Part shown: piece by piece, positions 32,973 to 41,285 of the stretch | How positions within the stretch are numbered: the stretch's first letter is position 1 | Layout of the letters: each line of letters begins with the position of its first letter | From: Agreia bicolorata | Lineage (GTDB): Bacteria > Actinomycetota > Actinomycetes > Actinomycetales > Microbacteriaceae | Reading direction: 5' to 3' | Assembly (NCBI RefSeq): GCF_000938265.1 | Contig: NZ_JYFC01000010.1 | Span: 35,154-99,153 of the forward strand | DNA: 64,000 nucleotides | Notes under the pieces: model-generated | Told to the model about the DNA's origin: nothing | Database searches by the model: none | Seen by the model: the letters and a program-made list of their open reading frames with translations, nothing else | Program-made: the position numbers and the translations under genes

Positions 32973-34403
32973 ATGACCACCACCACCCGCCGGTCACCTC
33001 GAACCCTGCGTGAGGCGTGGATCGCTCTCGCCGGACTCTCGGCAGTCTTTCTCTTCGAGATGCTCGACAATTCGATTCTCAATGTCGCGCTGCCCACGAT
33101 CGGCCGCGAATTGGATTCCACAACCGCCGGCCTGCAGTGGGTCACGGGCGCGTACTCGGTCGCCTTCGGAGGGCTGATGCTGCTGTTCGGTGCAGTGGCC
33201 GACCGCTTCGGACGCCGCCGCGTGATGCTCGTCGGCCTTGCCGTTCTGGCCCTCGCAAGCCTGGCCACGCTGTTCGTCACCACAACCGAGCAGCTCATCG
33301 CCGTTCGCGCGGCCATGGGCATCGCGGCTGCGATGACGACTCCCGGCTCGATGGCTCTCGCCTTTCGCCTCTTCGACACAGACGACCTGCGCGTTCGCGC
33401 CATCACCGTCATCTCCACCGCGGGCCTCGTCGGGCTCGCCGTCGGACCCACCGCCGGAGGCCTCGCCCTTGCTGTCGTCCCCTGGCAGATTCTGCTGCTG
33501 ATCAACGTGCCGATCGCCGCTCTCGCCTTCGGGGGGATCCGCGCGGGCATCGCGGCAGACGACCGGGCCGACCGCCATCACGAGCCGATCGATATGTGGG
33601 GAGCCGTGCTCGGAACATCCACCATCGTTCTCGCGCTCGTCACCCCGACGCTGTTCGTCGAGGTCGGCGCGGGGTCGTGGATGCCGTGGGCCGGCTCGGC
33701 CGCAACGCTCGCCGCGGCCGCTGGGTTCGTTCTGCGAGAGCGGATGGCGCGAGCTCCCCTGCTCGACCTGAACCTGCTCGCGCTGCCCCTGGTCTCGAGC
33801 GGACTCGCATACAAGGCTGCGGCCGGGCTCGCGGTGGCGGGGTTGAGCTACCTCGTCACACTGCAGCTGCAATTCGCGTGGGGCTGGCCGCCCGCCGCGG
33901 CGGCTGTCGCGATGCTGCCCCAGGTTGCGGTGCTGCTCGCGAGCGGACGGTTCGTCGGCCCTTTCGTTCAGAAGGTCGGGCTCGATCGCGCAGCCTTCGC
34001 CAGCGCCGCCGCGGTCGTGTCGGGGCTCGCCGTATTCGGGCTGCTCGGCCGCTTCGGCTACGGTTGGATCCTCGTGGCGCTCGTGCTGGTCGCGGCCGGG
34101 ATGCGCGTGGTCGGCGTCGTCGCGGGCACGAACGTCTTGAAAGGGCTTCCAGAGACGCGCACGTCGATGGGCGCCGCACTCGTCGACACCTCGAGTGAGC
34201 TGGCCACCGCCATCGGCATCGCGGTGACGGGCACGCTGCTCGCGGCGCTGTTCAGCGGCAGCATCACTGCCGCCGACTGGAGCCGGACGCAGGTGACCCA
34301 GTTCGAGACCGCCGTGACGATCGCGGGGGTGACGCTCACCGCGCTGGCGGCGGCGCTGGTCGCAGTGGGACTCGTCCGCTCGCGAGGGGGTACGAGCCAG
34401 TAG
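32973..34403 (+). CDS. MFS transporter, DHA2-like drug exporter
   Basis: The 476-residue protein has about 14 membrane segments. 'EMLDNSILNVALPTIGRELDSTTAGLQWVTGAYSVAFGGLMLLFGAVADRFGRRRVML' is the DHA2 signature with motif A. It exports drugs or metabolites by proton antiport in the cell membrane. ATG 32973 has AAGGAG 7 nt upstream. It is divergent from the NTase operon and convergent with a histidine kinase gene 36 nt away. Substrate unknown. Confidence 0.9.
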   Translation: MTTTTRRSPRTLREAWIALAGLSAVFLFEMLDNSILNVALPTIGRELDSTTAGLQWVTGAYSVAFGGLMLLFGAVADRFGRRRVMLVGLAVLALASLATLFVTTTEQLIAVRAAMGIAAAMTTPGSMALAFRLFDTDDLRVRAITVISTAGLVGLAVGPTAGGLALAVVPWQILLLINVPIAALAFGGIRAGIAADDRADRHHEPIDMWGAVLGTSTIVLALVTPTLFVEVGAGSWMPWAGSAATLAAAAGFVLRERMARAPLLDLNLLALPLVSSGLAYKAAAGLAVAGLSYLVTLQLQFAWGWPPAAAAVAMLPQVAVLLASGRFVGPFVQKVGLDRAAFASAAAVVSGLAVFGLLGRFGYGWILVALVLVAAGMRVVGVVAGTNVLKGLPETRTSMGAALVDTSSELATAIGIAVTGTLLAALFSGSITAADWSRTQVTQFETAVTIAGVTLTALAAALVAVGLVRSRGGTSQ

Positions 34404-34439
34404 TGCCCGTCGGCGCGAGCCTGGCCGCATCGACCGCCA

Positions 34440-35699
34440 TCACTCGGTCGGCGATACCGCCAGCGGGAAAACACAGGCGACCGCGCCTCCTTTGTACGAG
34501 GTGTCGATCGACACGGTTCCGGAATGCCGACGGGTGATCTCTGCCACGATCGCCAGCCCGAGGCCGTAGTGCCGGATGCCCGAAGCGGGCACCACGACGG
34601 CTCCGCGGCCCCGCCCGCTCGCGAAACGCTCAAACGCGGTGGCCGCAACGTCCGGGGCGAAGCCCGACCCGTCGTCGATGACTCGGGCGACCGCCAGCCC
34701 CTTCTCGATCGCAACCTGCACCGAGACCGAGCTGCGCGCGTGGTCGAGCGCGTTGGTCGCTAGAGCGATGACGAGCCGCAGGAGCGCAGCCCGAGAACCA
34801 CTGACGATCACCGGCACCGAACTGCCGGTTCGAACGAGCACCAGGGAGCGGCCCGCCGCGTCGGCACCGAGAAGCGCCACGGCCTCGTCGGCGATGGCGG
34901 CGAGGTCGACCGGCGTCGGCTCTGCGACGCTGCGGGGGTCCGCTGCGATGAGTAGATCGTCAAGGATCTCGGAGAGGGCCTTGGTGTCGTCGACAAGCTC
35001 GTCGACCGAGGCCGCGGCGGTCGGGCTCATGTTCTTCGCGTCGCGGCGCAGCAGCTGAGCGCGCGTGCTCAGCAGCGTCAGCGGCGTGCGCAGTTCATGG
35101 CTCGCATCCGCCACAAATCGCCGCTGCAGCGCCAGGGCATCGGCGAGCGGCTTCATGGAACGCCTGGCCATCACGTAGGCCGCGGCGAAGGCCAGAATTC
35201 CGGCCACGGCACCACCGACGAGAAGAGCGGATGCCAGCCTGCTGAGCTCCTCCTCGCTCTCGTGCTGGCTCAGCGCGACCTGCACGACACGATCACTGTT
35301 GCGGTCGCCAGTCGACGAGGTCGTCAGCATCAGGTAGCTCTGCCCCGCGACGGTGCGTTGCTCGCGCACATCGGGTCCTCCCGCGGCGACGGAGCGCAGA
35401 GCGTCGGCATCCAGCAGTCCGTCGGGCAGGGTCTCGGACGTCTGCACCTGCCCACCGCTGTGGCCGTCGATCATGGTGACGAACGTGCCGGCCGGCGCAT
35501 CCCGGCCCGAATCGATCTGGGTCGCTGCCACGAGAGCCCGCTGGTTCGACTCGTCGACGCTGCGGCTCACGATCACGAAGACGATCGCGCCGACCACGGC
35601 GAGAAGAACAAGCACGAGCAGCGTGAACTGAGCGGTGAGTCGGAGGGAGGCCCCGCGCAGGTCGTCGACCGACGATGCGCGCGGGCGGCGGAGCCTCAC
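34440..35699 (-). CDS. sensor histidine kinase (HisKA, OmpR-partner type)
   Basis: The 419-residue kinase has two membrane segments (about 22-45 and 156-177) flanking an extracytoplasmic sensor, a His201 phosphorylation site in 'FVADASHELRTPLTLL', N box 'LVIALATNALDHA', 'VIDDGSGFAPD' and 'GLGLAIVAEITRRHSG'. The GTG start overlaps the response regulator stop by 4 nt. It lies downstream of the flavin electron-transfer genes on the same strand and may sense a redox or envelope signal. Confidence 0.9.
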   Translation of the reverse strand: MRLRRPRASSVDDLRGASLRLTAQFTLLVLVLLAVVGAIVFVIVSRSVDESNQRALVAATQIDSGRDAPAGTFVTMIDGHSGGQVQTSETLPDGLLDADALRSVAAGGPDVREQRTVAGQSYLMLTTSSTGDRNSDRVVQVALSQHESEEELSRLASALLVGGAVAGILAFAAAYVMARRSMKPLADALALQRRFVADASHELRTPLTLLSTRAQLLRRDAKNMSPTAAASVDELVDDTKALSEILDDLLIAADPRSVAEPTPVDLAAIADEAVALLGADAAGRSLVLVRTGSSVPVIVSGSRAALLRLVIALATNALDHARSSVSVQVAIEKGLAVARVIDDGSGFAPDVAATAFERFASGRGRGAVVVPASGIRHYGLGLAIVAEITRRHSGTVSIDTSYKGGAVACVFPLAVSPTE

Positions 35700-36364
35700 G
35701 GCAGCTGCCCGAGTCGGTAACCGATTCCCCGCACGGTGCTGATGCTCGAGCGGCCGAGCTTCTTGCGCAAATAGTGCACATACGTGTCGACGACACCGAT
35801 GTCGTCGGCGTCGGGAAACACATTCGACAGCAGATCGGCGCGCTCGAACACCTGTTGTGGTCTGCGCGCGAGTCGCTCGAGTAGATCGGATTCCCGCTCT
35901 GACAAGACGACGAGCGCGCCCTGGATTGTGGTCACCGTTCTACTGCCCACGTCGAGGGCACCGTCGGGCAGCGCGAGCATCGGCGTTGTATTCGTGTGCC
36001 GTCGCAGCAGGGCCCGGATGCGGGCGAGCAGCTCGTCGATGTCGAACGGCTTGGCCAGGTAGTCCTCGGCTCCGCGATCGAGTCCTTCGACCCGGTCCGC
36101 CGGGTTGCCGAGCGCAGACAGGATGAGCGCAGGCGCAAGCACGCCGCGAGCGCGCAGGCGCGTGAGAACGTCGAGTCCCTCGATCACGGGGAGCCCCCGA
36201 TCGAGCACGATGGCATCGAAGGTCTGCGTGAGTCCCTCGTGCAGGGCCCGCTGGCCGTCGCGCGCGGCGACGACGTCGTACCCCTCGGCGCCGAGCAGCT
36301 GCTCGAGCATCTGCAGCAGCCGCGCGTCGTCCTCGACGAGCAGCAGCCGCGGGCGGGTGGACAT
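35696..36364 (-). CDS. OmpR-family response regulator
   Basis: The 222-residue regulator has a receiver ('LLLVEDDARLLQMLEQL', phospho-Asp55 in 'IVLDRGLPV', 'YLAKPFDIDELLARI') and a C-terminal winged helix ('LSERESDLLERLARRPQQVFERADLLSNVFPDADDIGVVDTYVHYLRKKLG...STVRGIGYRLG'). ATG 36364 is chosen; the open frame beyond reads through the apbE gene. It lies 53 nt downstream of apbE and may form one operon with it. Confidence 0.9.
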   Translation of the reverse strand: MSTRPRLLLVEDDARLLQMLEQLLGAEGYDVVAARDGQRALHEGLTQTFDAIVLDRGLPVIEGLDVLTRLRARGVLAPALILSALGNPADRVEGLDRGAEDYLAKPFDIDELLARIRALLRRHTNTTPMLALPDGALDVGSRTVTTIQGALVVLSERESDLLERLARRPQQVFERADLLSNVFPDADDIGVVDTYVHYLRKKLGRSSISTVRGIGYRLGQLP

Positions 36365-36417
36365 GTTTGCAGTATAGGCAGCCGCATCCGTGACGCTCGC
36401 GGCCGCAGTATCTGCGC

Positions 36418-37212
36418 TCACGCGGTCAGCAACCCCGCGGCACGGCGGAAGCCGGGCGAGGCGGTCAGCTCGCCCCGACCGTCGACGGTGAGCACGTCGA
36501 CGTCGAAGCGGTCGAGCACGTCGTCGCTGCGCTCCGGGCCGCCGGCGAGGATGGCCGTCGCCAGAACATCCGCGGTCACGATGTCGTCGGCGAGAACCGA
36601 GACCTGCACGAACGGCAAGCGCTCGTCGGGCCGGTGACCGTCTCGCCGATGATCGCCGGATGCCCTCCACACGTGCTCGCCGCGTTCCGCCGTACCCGAG
36701 GTGGCCAGGGCGCTCCTGCTTCCAGTGACGTCGAGCAGGCAGAGCAGGCCTTGTCGGTCCTGCGGGTCGATGATGGCGAGGCGCCACGGCTCACGGCTGC
36801 CGCCCACGTTGCTCTCTCCGGATAAAAGAATGTCGCCGCCCGCGTTGATCAGCCAGTTCACCTCTCCCGCCGCCTCGAGCACACGCCCGGCACGGTCGAT
36901 CGCCGTGGCCTTCACCAGCCCGGAAAGGTCGATCACCCCGTCCGGCCGGTGCGGAGTGAAGGCGTCGCCCGTGAGGCGCGCCCAGTCCAGGGCATCGGCG
37001 TAGCTCTGCCGCACCTCGGCGTCTGCGCGCGTCAGGGGGAGCTCGCCGCGGGCGATACGGCTGAGCTCGGAGTCGTCACGATAGAGGCTGAACCGGCGAT
37101 CGATGTCGACGAAGGCCTCCTCCACCTCCGCGAGCGTCGACGCGTTCGGCAGAGCACCGGCGACGTTCAGGCTCACCGTCGTGCCCATCGTGTCGAAGAT
37201 GTGAAGTCCCAT
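36418..37212 (-). CDS. apbE: FAD:protein FMN transferase (ApbE family)
   Basis: This 264-residue protein attaches FMN covalently to threonine of target proteins using FAD and Mg2+. It shows 'FDTMGTTVSLNV', 'FSLYRDDSELSRIARGE', 'PDGVIDLSGLVKATAIDRAGRVLE', 'NWLINAGGDILLSGE', 'ALATSGTAERGEHVW' and the C-terminal 'TADVLATAILAGG' with metal-binding Asp and Thr. The usual H-x-x-DPxTG is not recognisable in 'GDHRRDGHRPDERLP', a divergence worth noting. It is translationally coupled (1-nt overlap) to the FMN-binding protein, its obvious substrate. It has no signal peptide, so it would act in the cytosol or from an atypical start. Confidence 0.88.
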   Translation of the reverse strand: MGLHIFDTMGTTVSLNVAGALPNASTLAEVEEAFVDIDRRFSLYRDDSELSRIARGELPLTRADAEVRQSYADALDWARLTGDAFTPHRPDGVIDLSGLVKATAIDRAGRVLEAAGEVNWLINAGGDILLSGESNVGGSREPWRLAIIDPQDRQGLLCLLDVTGSRSALATSGTAERGEHVWRASGDHRRDGHRPDERLPFVQVSVLADDIVTADVLATAILAGGPERSDDVLDRFDVDVLTVDGRGELTASPGFRRAAGLLTA

Positions 37213-37733
37213 CACAAGCCCGCCTGATCGAGCGCCGACTGCAGCGAAGACAGATATCCCTCGCTGGTGTACGTCGCACCCGACACACTCTGCACGTTCG
37301 CGGATTGAGCCTTGAGCACCTCTGTGCGCAGAACTGGCGCGGCCCTGTTGCTGATGGAGACGGACTTTCCGCCGTCGTTCGTGAGCTGCAGGGCCGTGAC
37401 ATCGGTGATGCTGCCGTTGGCGACCGTAATCTGCACCTGCACGTTGCCGTAGCGGGTGCGTGAAACGGAACCCGTGAAGGTGCCGGATGCCGTCGGCGCG
37501 GCGGCGACGGGGGCGGTCGCCGCCGCAGTCGGGGTGGCGGCGGTCGGAGCCGCGGCCGTCGGGGTCGATGCCGCCGCGGAAGGGGCCTGCGGTGCGGCCG
37601 TTGTAGCAGCCGACGCCGCGGGAGCCGCGGCATCCGGTGCGACCTGGACCTGACCTTGGCCGCCCAGCTGCCAGCCGACGGCCAGCACGGCCGCTGACGA
37701 CAGGATGCTCGCGGCAAGCGCTCGGACCCTCAC
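37212..37733 (-). CDS. FMN-binding domain protein, predicted covalent flavoprotein
   Basis: The 173-residue protein has an N-terminal membrane segment (residues about 4-22), an Ala/Pro/Thr linker of about 45 residues rich in 'TAAAPTAA' repeats, and an FMN_bind domain ('ASGTFTGSVSRTRYGNVQVQITVANGSITDVTALQLTNDGGKSVSISNRAAPVLRTEVLKAQSANVQSVSGATYTSEGYLSSLQSAL'). The 'SGATYTS' sequence is the ApbE flavinylation site (Thr). It is probably an extracytoplasmic electron carrier. GTG 37733 overlaps the reductase stop by 4 nt, and the stop overlaps apbE by 1 nt. Confidence 0.88.
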   Translation of the reverse strand: MRVRALAASILSSAAVLAVGWQLGGQGQVQVAPDAAAPAASAATTAAPQAPSAAASTPTAAAPTAATPTAAATAPVAAAPTASGTFTGSVSRTRYGNVQVQITVANGSITDVTALQLTNDGGKSVSISNRAAPVLRTEVLKAQSANVQSVSGATYTSEGYLSSLQSALDQAGL

Positions 37734-39166
37734 CAGTCGAACCTCTCGATGTGGATCTGGGCATCGGGCAGCCCGTGGGCACGCGCGTCCCTCACCACCA
37801 GGTCGGCCCACGACTGGGGACCGCAGACGTAGAGGTCAGAGGACAGGAGCTCGGGGAATGCCGAAGCGATGGTCACGCCGCGAGCGATCGCCTCGGCTGA
37901 CATCCACGTGGCCAGTCCGTGCGGGCGGGCGCCGAGCATCGTGTAGACGGAGTTGCCGCTCATGCTCGGCAGCCCGGCGACCTCGTTCCAGAGGTAGGTC
38001 TGAGAGGGGTCGGTTGCGCGCAGCAGCACGGTCGCCTCGCCCGGCTGCAACGAGGCGTGCTCGAGCAGTGACCGGATGGGCGTGATGCCGATGCCGGCCG
38101 CGACCACAGCCATCTTCGGCGCCACGCGGTGTGCGTCGGTGAACACTCCGTAGGGCCCCTCGAACCACACCCGGGTTCCGACGCGAACGCGTCCGAGCGC
38201 CGCGCTGCCAGCCCCGAGCTCGCGAACCGTGATGCGGGCCGAGGTGGCGGTCGGCACGGCCGAGAACGAGATGGGATGCGCGTGCCACCACGTGGAGCCG
38301 GTCCAGAAGCGCCAGACGGCGTACTGCCCGCCCTCCACCCGCAGGCGGTCGAGCTGCCGACCCTTCAGGTGCAGCGACACCACCCCGGGGGCGACGGGCT
38401 CGATGCCGGCCACCCGGATGCCGTGACGCAGGCTGGCCAGCGTCGGCAGGATGAAGCGGAAGAGGGCGATCGATCCGAAGGCGAGCACGTAGAGGCCAAT
38501 CCAGTAGACGCGCTGCAGCGTGCCGTCGGCGAGCACTCCGCCCACGCTCAGCTGGTGCGGCAGCGCCACGAGCACGGCCGCGTAGCTGAGCAGGTGCACG
38601 AGATGCCAGGCCTCGTAGGAGAAGCGGCGACGCACAGCGACGAGCGAGGTCACGACGACCGCGATCAACAGGGCGAGCCCAAGGTATGCCAGCGCCATGT
38701 CCGGCCCCGAGAACAGCGAGATCGTCTCGGCGATGACGCTCGAACCGTCGGTGAGCGCGTACCCGATTGTGAGCAGCACGCCGTGCACCAGGATCAAATA
38801 GAGCGCCGGCTTGCCGAGCCGACGGTGCAAGGCCATGGCCGCATCCTGCCCCACGACCCGGTCGATGACCGGCAGTCGGGCGGCGAGCACCAGCATCACG
38901 AGAATCAGGTCGGTGCCGACCAGCCCCGACACGATGCCGCCGGCGGTGAGGGCCGAGGCGACATCGGTGACCTGGGCTGCGCCGCCATACGCGAGCCACA
39001 GGCTCACCGACAACGCGACCGACACCCAGCAGAGCATGACCATAAGGTCGGCGGCACGCAGACGGCGCCGGATGCGCACCGCTCGGTCGCGGTTCACGGC
39101 GACGGCCCGGCGCGCGGTCGGCGACGCGCCGGAGGCGGAGGTTCCGGAGGCGGTTCGAAGGGTCAC
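37730..39166 (-). CDS. ferric reductase-like transmembrane oxidoreductase with FNR domain
   Basis: The 478-residue protein has about six membrane segments with paired histidines for haem ('HRRLGKPALYLILVHGV' and 'YEAWHLVHLLSYAAVLVALPHQLS'), then an FAD domain ('VEGGQYAVWRFWTGSTWWHAHPISFS') and an NAD(P) domain ('MAVVAAGIGITPIRSLLEHA', 'DLYVCGPQSWADLV'). It would move electrons from cytosolic NAD(P)H through haem across the membrane, here probably to the FMN-binding protein encoded next. GTG 39166 is used. It is the first gene of the reductase - FMN-bind - apbE (possibly also RR - HK) operon. Confidence 0.88.
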   Translation of the reverse strand: MTLRTASGTSASGASPTARRAVAVNRDRAVRIRRRLRAADLMVMLCWVSVALSVSLWLAYGGAAQVTDVASALTAGGIVSGLVGTDLILVMLVLAARLPVIDRVVGQDAAMALHRRLGKPALYLILVHGVLLTIGYALTDGSSVIAETISLFSGPDMALAYLGLALLIAVVVTSLVAVRRRFSYEAWHLVHLLSYAAVLVALPHQLSVGGVLADGTLQRVYWIGLYVLAFGSIALFRFILPTLASLRHGIRVAGIEPVAPGVVSLHLKGRQLDRLRVEGGQYAVWRFWTGSTWWHAHPISFSAVPTATSARITVRELGAGSAALGRVRVGTRVWFEGPYGVFTDAHRVAPKMAVVAAGIGITPIRSLLEHASLQPGEATVLLRATDPSQTYLWNEVAGLPSMSGNSVYTMLGARPHGLATWMSAEAIARGVTIASAFPELLSSDLYVCGPQSWADLVVRDARAHGLPDAQIHIERFDW

Positions 39167-39270
39167 GGCTCTTCTCGTTTCGATGGGGTCGGCGTGGTCG
39201 ATGTTGACAACGATCCGCTCGATTTCTTCCAGAATTCTTAGCCGGTGCCATCGGCAGTATCCGCGCCTCC

Positions 39271-39325
39271 TCGGTGCATCCGCGCCCGGACGATCAGTAG
39301 CGGATGCTCCGAACAGGCGCGGACA
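39271..39325. repeat. second copy of a GC-rich hairpin repeat
   Basis: TCGGTGCATCCGCGCCCGG (19 bp) is identical to 18008-18026, and GCGGATGC/CCGAAC/GGCGCGGA on the right half also match. It occupies the divergent gap before the VIT gene, so here it is not a simple terminator of an adjacent gene. Confidence 0.6.
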
Positions 39326-39346
39326 GCGGAGCAGCTGGTCGAGCGG

Positions 39347-39365
39347 TGTGGTGAGGCTTACCGAC
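39347..39365 (+). promoter_or_regulatory. DtxR/IdeR-like iron box before the VIT-family gene
   Basis: TGTGGTGAGGCTTACCGAC contains GGTGAGGCTTACC, fitting the symmetric GGTnAGnCTnACC core of DtxR-family sites. It lies 37 bp before the start codon. Binding by DtxR or an MntR relative is inferred. Confidence 0.5.
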
Positions 39366-39402
39366 GTTGTTCGGGCGGGGAGAGAGTGCTTAGGTGAGCA
39401 CC

Positions 39403-40167
39403 ATGTCCACCGAAATCCCCAGCGGCGCCGCGGCGTCCGATAGCGCAGTGCCGGATGCCCCCGCCCACGACAACGAACCTCACCGCGGCGGCCTCGCCCA
39501 GCGGCTCAACTGGCTTCGCGCCGGTGTGCTCGGCGCCAATGACGGCATCGTCTCCGTCGCCTCGATCGTGGTCGGCGTCGCCGGCGCCACGAGCGACTCG
39601 GGGCCCATCCTCACAGCGGGCATCGCCGGCCTGGTCGGTGGAGCGATCTCGATGGCGCTCGGAGAGTACGTGTCGGTGAGCAGCCAGAGCGACAGCGAAC
39701 GGGCCCTCATCGCGAAGGAGCGCAAGGAGCTCGAGGAGATGCCGGAGGAGGAGCTCGAGGAGCTCGCCGGCCTGTACCGCGCGAAGGGCCTCAGCGAGGA
39801 GACGGCACGTCGGGTCGCCGTCGAGCTCACCCAGCACGACGCCCTCGCGGCGCACCTGTCGGCAGAGCTGAACATCGACGAGACCGACGTGGTGAGCCCG
39901 TGGCACGCTGCCGCTGCCTCCGCGGCCGCCTTCACTATCGGAGCGATACTGCCCCTTCTGGCCATCCTGCTTCCGCCGCTTGCGTGGCGCGTACCGGTGA
40001 CGTTTATCGCCGTGCTCGTGGCCCTCGCCATCACCGGTGCGGTCTCGGCGCAGATCGGCGGCAGCTCCCGGATCCGCGCGGTGACGCGAGTCGTGCTCGG
40101 TGGAGCCCTGGCCCTGATCGCGACCTATTCGGTCGGAGCCCTATTGGGGGCATCCGGCGTGGTCTAG
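39403..40167 (+). CDS. VIT1/CCC1-family iron or manganese transporter
   Basis: This 254-residue vacuolar-iron-transporter homolog has 'RAGVLGANDGIVSVASIVVGVAGA' (TM1 with the metal-transport Asp), 'GLVGGAISMALGEYVSVSSQSDSERALIAKERKELEEMPEEELEEL', an acidic metal-binding cytoplasmic helix pair, and three C-terminal TMs. It exports or sequesters Fe2+/Mn2+ across the cell membrane. ATG 39403 with AGGTGA 9 nt upstream is preferred over GTG 39394. The iron-box-like sequence upstream fits metal control. Confidence 0.88.
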   Translation: MSTEIPSGAAASDSAVPDAPAHDNEPHRGGLAQRLNWLRAGVLGANDGIVSVASIVVGVAGATSDSGPILTAGIAGLVGGAISMALGEYVSVSSQSDSERALIAKERKELEEMPEEELEELAGLYRAKGLSEETARRVAVELTQHDALAAHLSAELNIDETDVVSPWHAAAASAAAFTIGAILPLLAILLPPLAWRVPVTFIAVLVALAITGAVSAQIGGSSRIRAVTRVVLGGALALIATYSVGALLGASGVV

Positions 40168-40213
40168 GGCCAGGCCCGGTCTTTCTGCCCGGCTCCGGCC
40201 CCAGAGCCCTATG

Positions 40214-40237
40214 GCCCTAGTGCCCTAGTGCCCTAGT
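40214..40237. repeat. three tandem GCCCTAGT octamers
   Basis: Three exact head-to-tail copies of GCCCTAGT end at the EamA gene stop codon; the complement of CTAG supplies the TAG stop. It is a possible slippage site that could change the length of the His-rich tail. Confidence 0.8.
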
Positions 40238-41285
40238 GCCCGTGCCGGTGGTGGCTGTCGGGGTAGTGCTCGTGAGTGTGCGTGATCGGCTCGTGGGTGT
40301 GTTCGTGCGTGTGCCAGCCGCGGGCCCCGACCTCCTGGCCCGGCTCGTGGTTGTGCTGATGATGCTCGTCATGGGTATGCCAGTGCGTGTGCGTGATCGC
40401 CTCGTGGGTGTGCTCATGCTCGTGCCTCTCCGTGAGGTGCAGCCACACGCCGACGGCCATCAGGAGGGCCGCCACGATCACCGGCCAGGTGAGGGGATCT
40501 CCCAGCGTCATTGCGAGCAGCGCGCCGAAGAAGGGCGCGATCGAGAAGTAGGCGCCGGCCCTCGCGGTGCCCACGTGGCGCATCGCGACGATGAACAGCA
40601 CCAGGCTGATTCCATAGGCGAACAGGCCGACGACCATGGCACCGGCAATGTTGAAGGGGCCGGGCAGCTGCGCGCCGAGCGAGAACGCGAGCGCGAGGTT
40701 GACGGGGCCGGCCACCCCGCCCTTGACCGCGGCAAGCCATGTGGCATCGTTCAGCGCGATCTTGCGGGTGAGGTTGTTGTCGAGACCCCAGCTCAGGCAG
40801 GCGCCGAGAATAGCCAGCGACGGCAGTGCGCTGCCGAGATTGGCACCGGATGGCACGCTCAGCGCGACCGCGCCCGCCACGATCGCCAGCATGCCGAGCG
40901 CGATGCGCCGGTCGAAGTTCTCTTTGAAGACGAACCAGGCCAGGGCCGCGGTGAACACCCCCTCCGCGTTGAGCAGCAGCGATGCGCCCGAGGCCGGCAT
41001 GTTCGACAGGCCGAACATGAGCAACACCGGCCCGGCGATGCCACCGAAGAAGATCGCGCCGACCAGCGGCATCACCTCGGGCCGGGTAATGCGAACGCGA
41101 GGCGCGCGCCGGATGATGCGGTACAGACCCAGCCCGAGGCCAGAACCGCAGTACAGCAGGCCCGCCAAGAGCCACGGGCTGACGTCGTCGTCGAGCAGGA
41201 GCTTGGCCAGAGGCGTACCGGCGCCGAAGAGCACCGCTGCCGCCAGCGCAGCTTGCACGCCGATGTGCCGCAGGGATCGCAGCAT
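40233..41285 (-). CDS. EamA/DMT-family transporter with long His-rich C-terminus
   Basis: This 350-residue transporter has ten membrane segments and two EamA repeats ('FGAGTPLAKLLLDDDVSPWLLAGLLYCGSGLGLGLYR' and 'GLDNNLTRKIALNDATWLAAVKGGVAGPVNLALAFSLG'). The last 65 residues are packed with about 25 histidines plus Glu/Asp (for example 'HEHEHTHEAITHTHWHTHDEHHQHNHEPGQE'), a likely zinc/nickel/cobalt-binding cytoplasmic tail. It overlaps the stop of an ArsR regulator gene by 1 nt, so a metal-responsive efflux role is likely. The substrate is inferred only from the tail and the regulator. Confidence 0.88.
   Translation of the reverse strand: MLRSLRHIGVQAALAAAVLFGAGTPLAKLLLDDDVSPWLLAGLLYCGSGLGLGLYRIIRRAPRVRITRPEVMPLVGAIFFGGIAGPVLLMFGLSNMPASGASLLLNAEGVFTAALAWFVFKENFDRRIALGMLAIVAGAVALSVPSGANLGSALPSLAILGACLSWGLDNNLTRKIALNDATWLAAVKGGVAGPVNLALAFSLGAQLPGPFNIAGAMVVGLFAYGISLVLFIVAMRHVGTARAGAYFSIAPFFGALLAMTLGDPLTWPVIVAALLMAVGVWLHLTERHEHEHTHEAITHTHWHTHDEHHQHNHEPGQEVGARGWHTHEHTHEPITHTHEHYPDSHHRHGH

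Noticed and set aside
38129..39241. 370-residue forward open frame over the ferric reductase gene
   Set aside because: Low-complexity Arg/His/Glu/Gln composition of an antisense shadow; the opposite strand encodes recognisable FAD and NAD domains.
40236..40440. Repeated CAC/CAT-rich stretch as a CRISPR or tandem-repeat array
   Set aside because: It is coding sequence for the His-rich tail of the exporter; there is no regular spacer structure.
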